5,940 nt of DNA from an uncultured Porphyromonadaceae bacterium (GTDB lineage Bacteria; Bacteroidota; Bacteroidia; Bacteroidales; Muribaculaceae): contig CALJBF010000332.1 in NCBI GenBank assembly GCA_938027385.1, positions 1 to 5,940 of the forward strand, in the 5' to 3' direction. The translations under genes and the position numbers were made by a program. This document shows positions 5,812-5,940 of the stretch, in pieces. Within the stretch, counting starts at the first letter, position 1; each line of letters starts with the position of its first letter. The notes beneath the pieces were generated by a model that was not told where the DNA came from, made no database searches, and saw nothing but the letters and a program-made list of their open reading frames with translations.

Positions 5812-5883
5812 ATGATGTTTAGCCGCTTGCGCGGCGCAAACCATAAGAACCAACAGCCATACAGGGTCATTGATGCAGAATAA
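5812..5883 (+). CDS. Possible 23-residue small ORF downstream of lpxB
   Basis: An ATG-ATG start 30 bases after the lpxB stop opens a 23-codon frame ending in TAA. The peptide begins MMFSRLRGANHK and ends PYRVIDAE; its first half is basic and it has no membrane segment. The preceding ACCAAAACAACCAAAGC is an A/C-rich, unstructured stretch like Bacteroidetes initiation regions. A small hairpin (GCCGC-TTGC-GCGGC, 5822-5835) lies within the frame. It could be a leader peptide, a small protein or chance. I recognise no homologue. Confidence 0.22.
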   Translation: MMFSRLRGANHKNQQPYRVIDAE

Positions 5884-5928
5884 TCTATTGGTGTCCGGTA
5901 AAATATTACGGAACCATAAACACGAAAT

Positions 5929-5940
5929 ATGAGCCACGTA
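5929..5940 (+). CDS. Possible start of the next gene, cut by the window edge
   Basis: ATG at 5929 follows AAACACGAAAT, an A-rich context typical of Bacteroidetes starts, and opens Met-Ser-His-Val before the sequence ends. Four codons are too few to identify a family or confirm that it is a gene. Confidence 0.35.

Overview
The window looks like a chromosomal segment from a Bacteroidales gut bacterium, plausibly Muribaculaceae-like. The family assignment is an inference. The clues are an LpxB whose motifs follow the Bacteroidetes version, a secreted DUF4919-type protein (a Bacteroidetes family), start codons preceded by A-rich stretches instead of Shine-Dalgarno sequences, and several matches to the Bacteroidetes -7 promoter element TAnnTTTG. 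Coding DNA is fairly GC-rich and the intergenic spacers are clearly AT-richer.

Layout from left to right. Bases 1-393 hold the 3' end of a non-haem ferritin gene. A 313-base spacer follows, containing a long single-register inverted repeat and an overlapping terminator-like hairpin. Two plus-strand genes come next: an unrecognised multi-pass membrane protein (707-1195) and an exported DUF4919-type protein (1233-1967). They converge, across a hairpin-bearing spacer of 84 bases, on a minus-strand two-component operon. That operon is transcribed response regulator first (4399-3689), then membrane histidine kinase (3593-2052). A structured 245-base divergent spacer separates the regulator from lpxB (4645-5781, plus strand), whose product makes the lipid A disaccharide. 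The last 159 bases are an A-rich spacer with a possible 23-codon ORF and, at the very edge, a possible start of another gene.

The genes do not form one obvious pathway. Ferritin stores iron, LpxB builds the outer-membrane lipid anchor, and the OmpR/PhoB-type regulator with its kinase is a complete two-component system of unknown signal. The divergent regulator/lpxB spacer is the most information-dense non-coding part. It has three CTGTAAC heptamers, two candidate lpxB promoters and a dyad followed by a T-run. I see no mobile element, CRISPR array, tRNA, rRNA, defence system or obviously new multi-gene system. The best leads are regulatory structures and two uncharacterised proteins.
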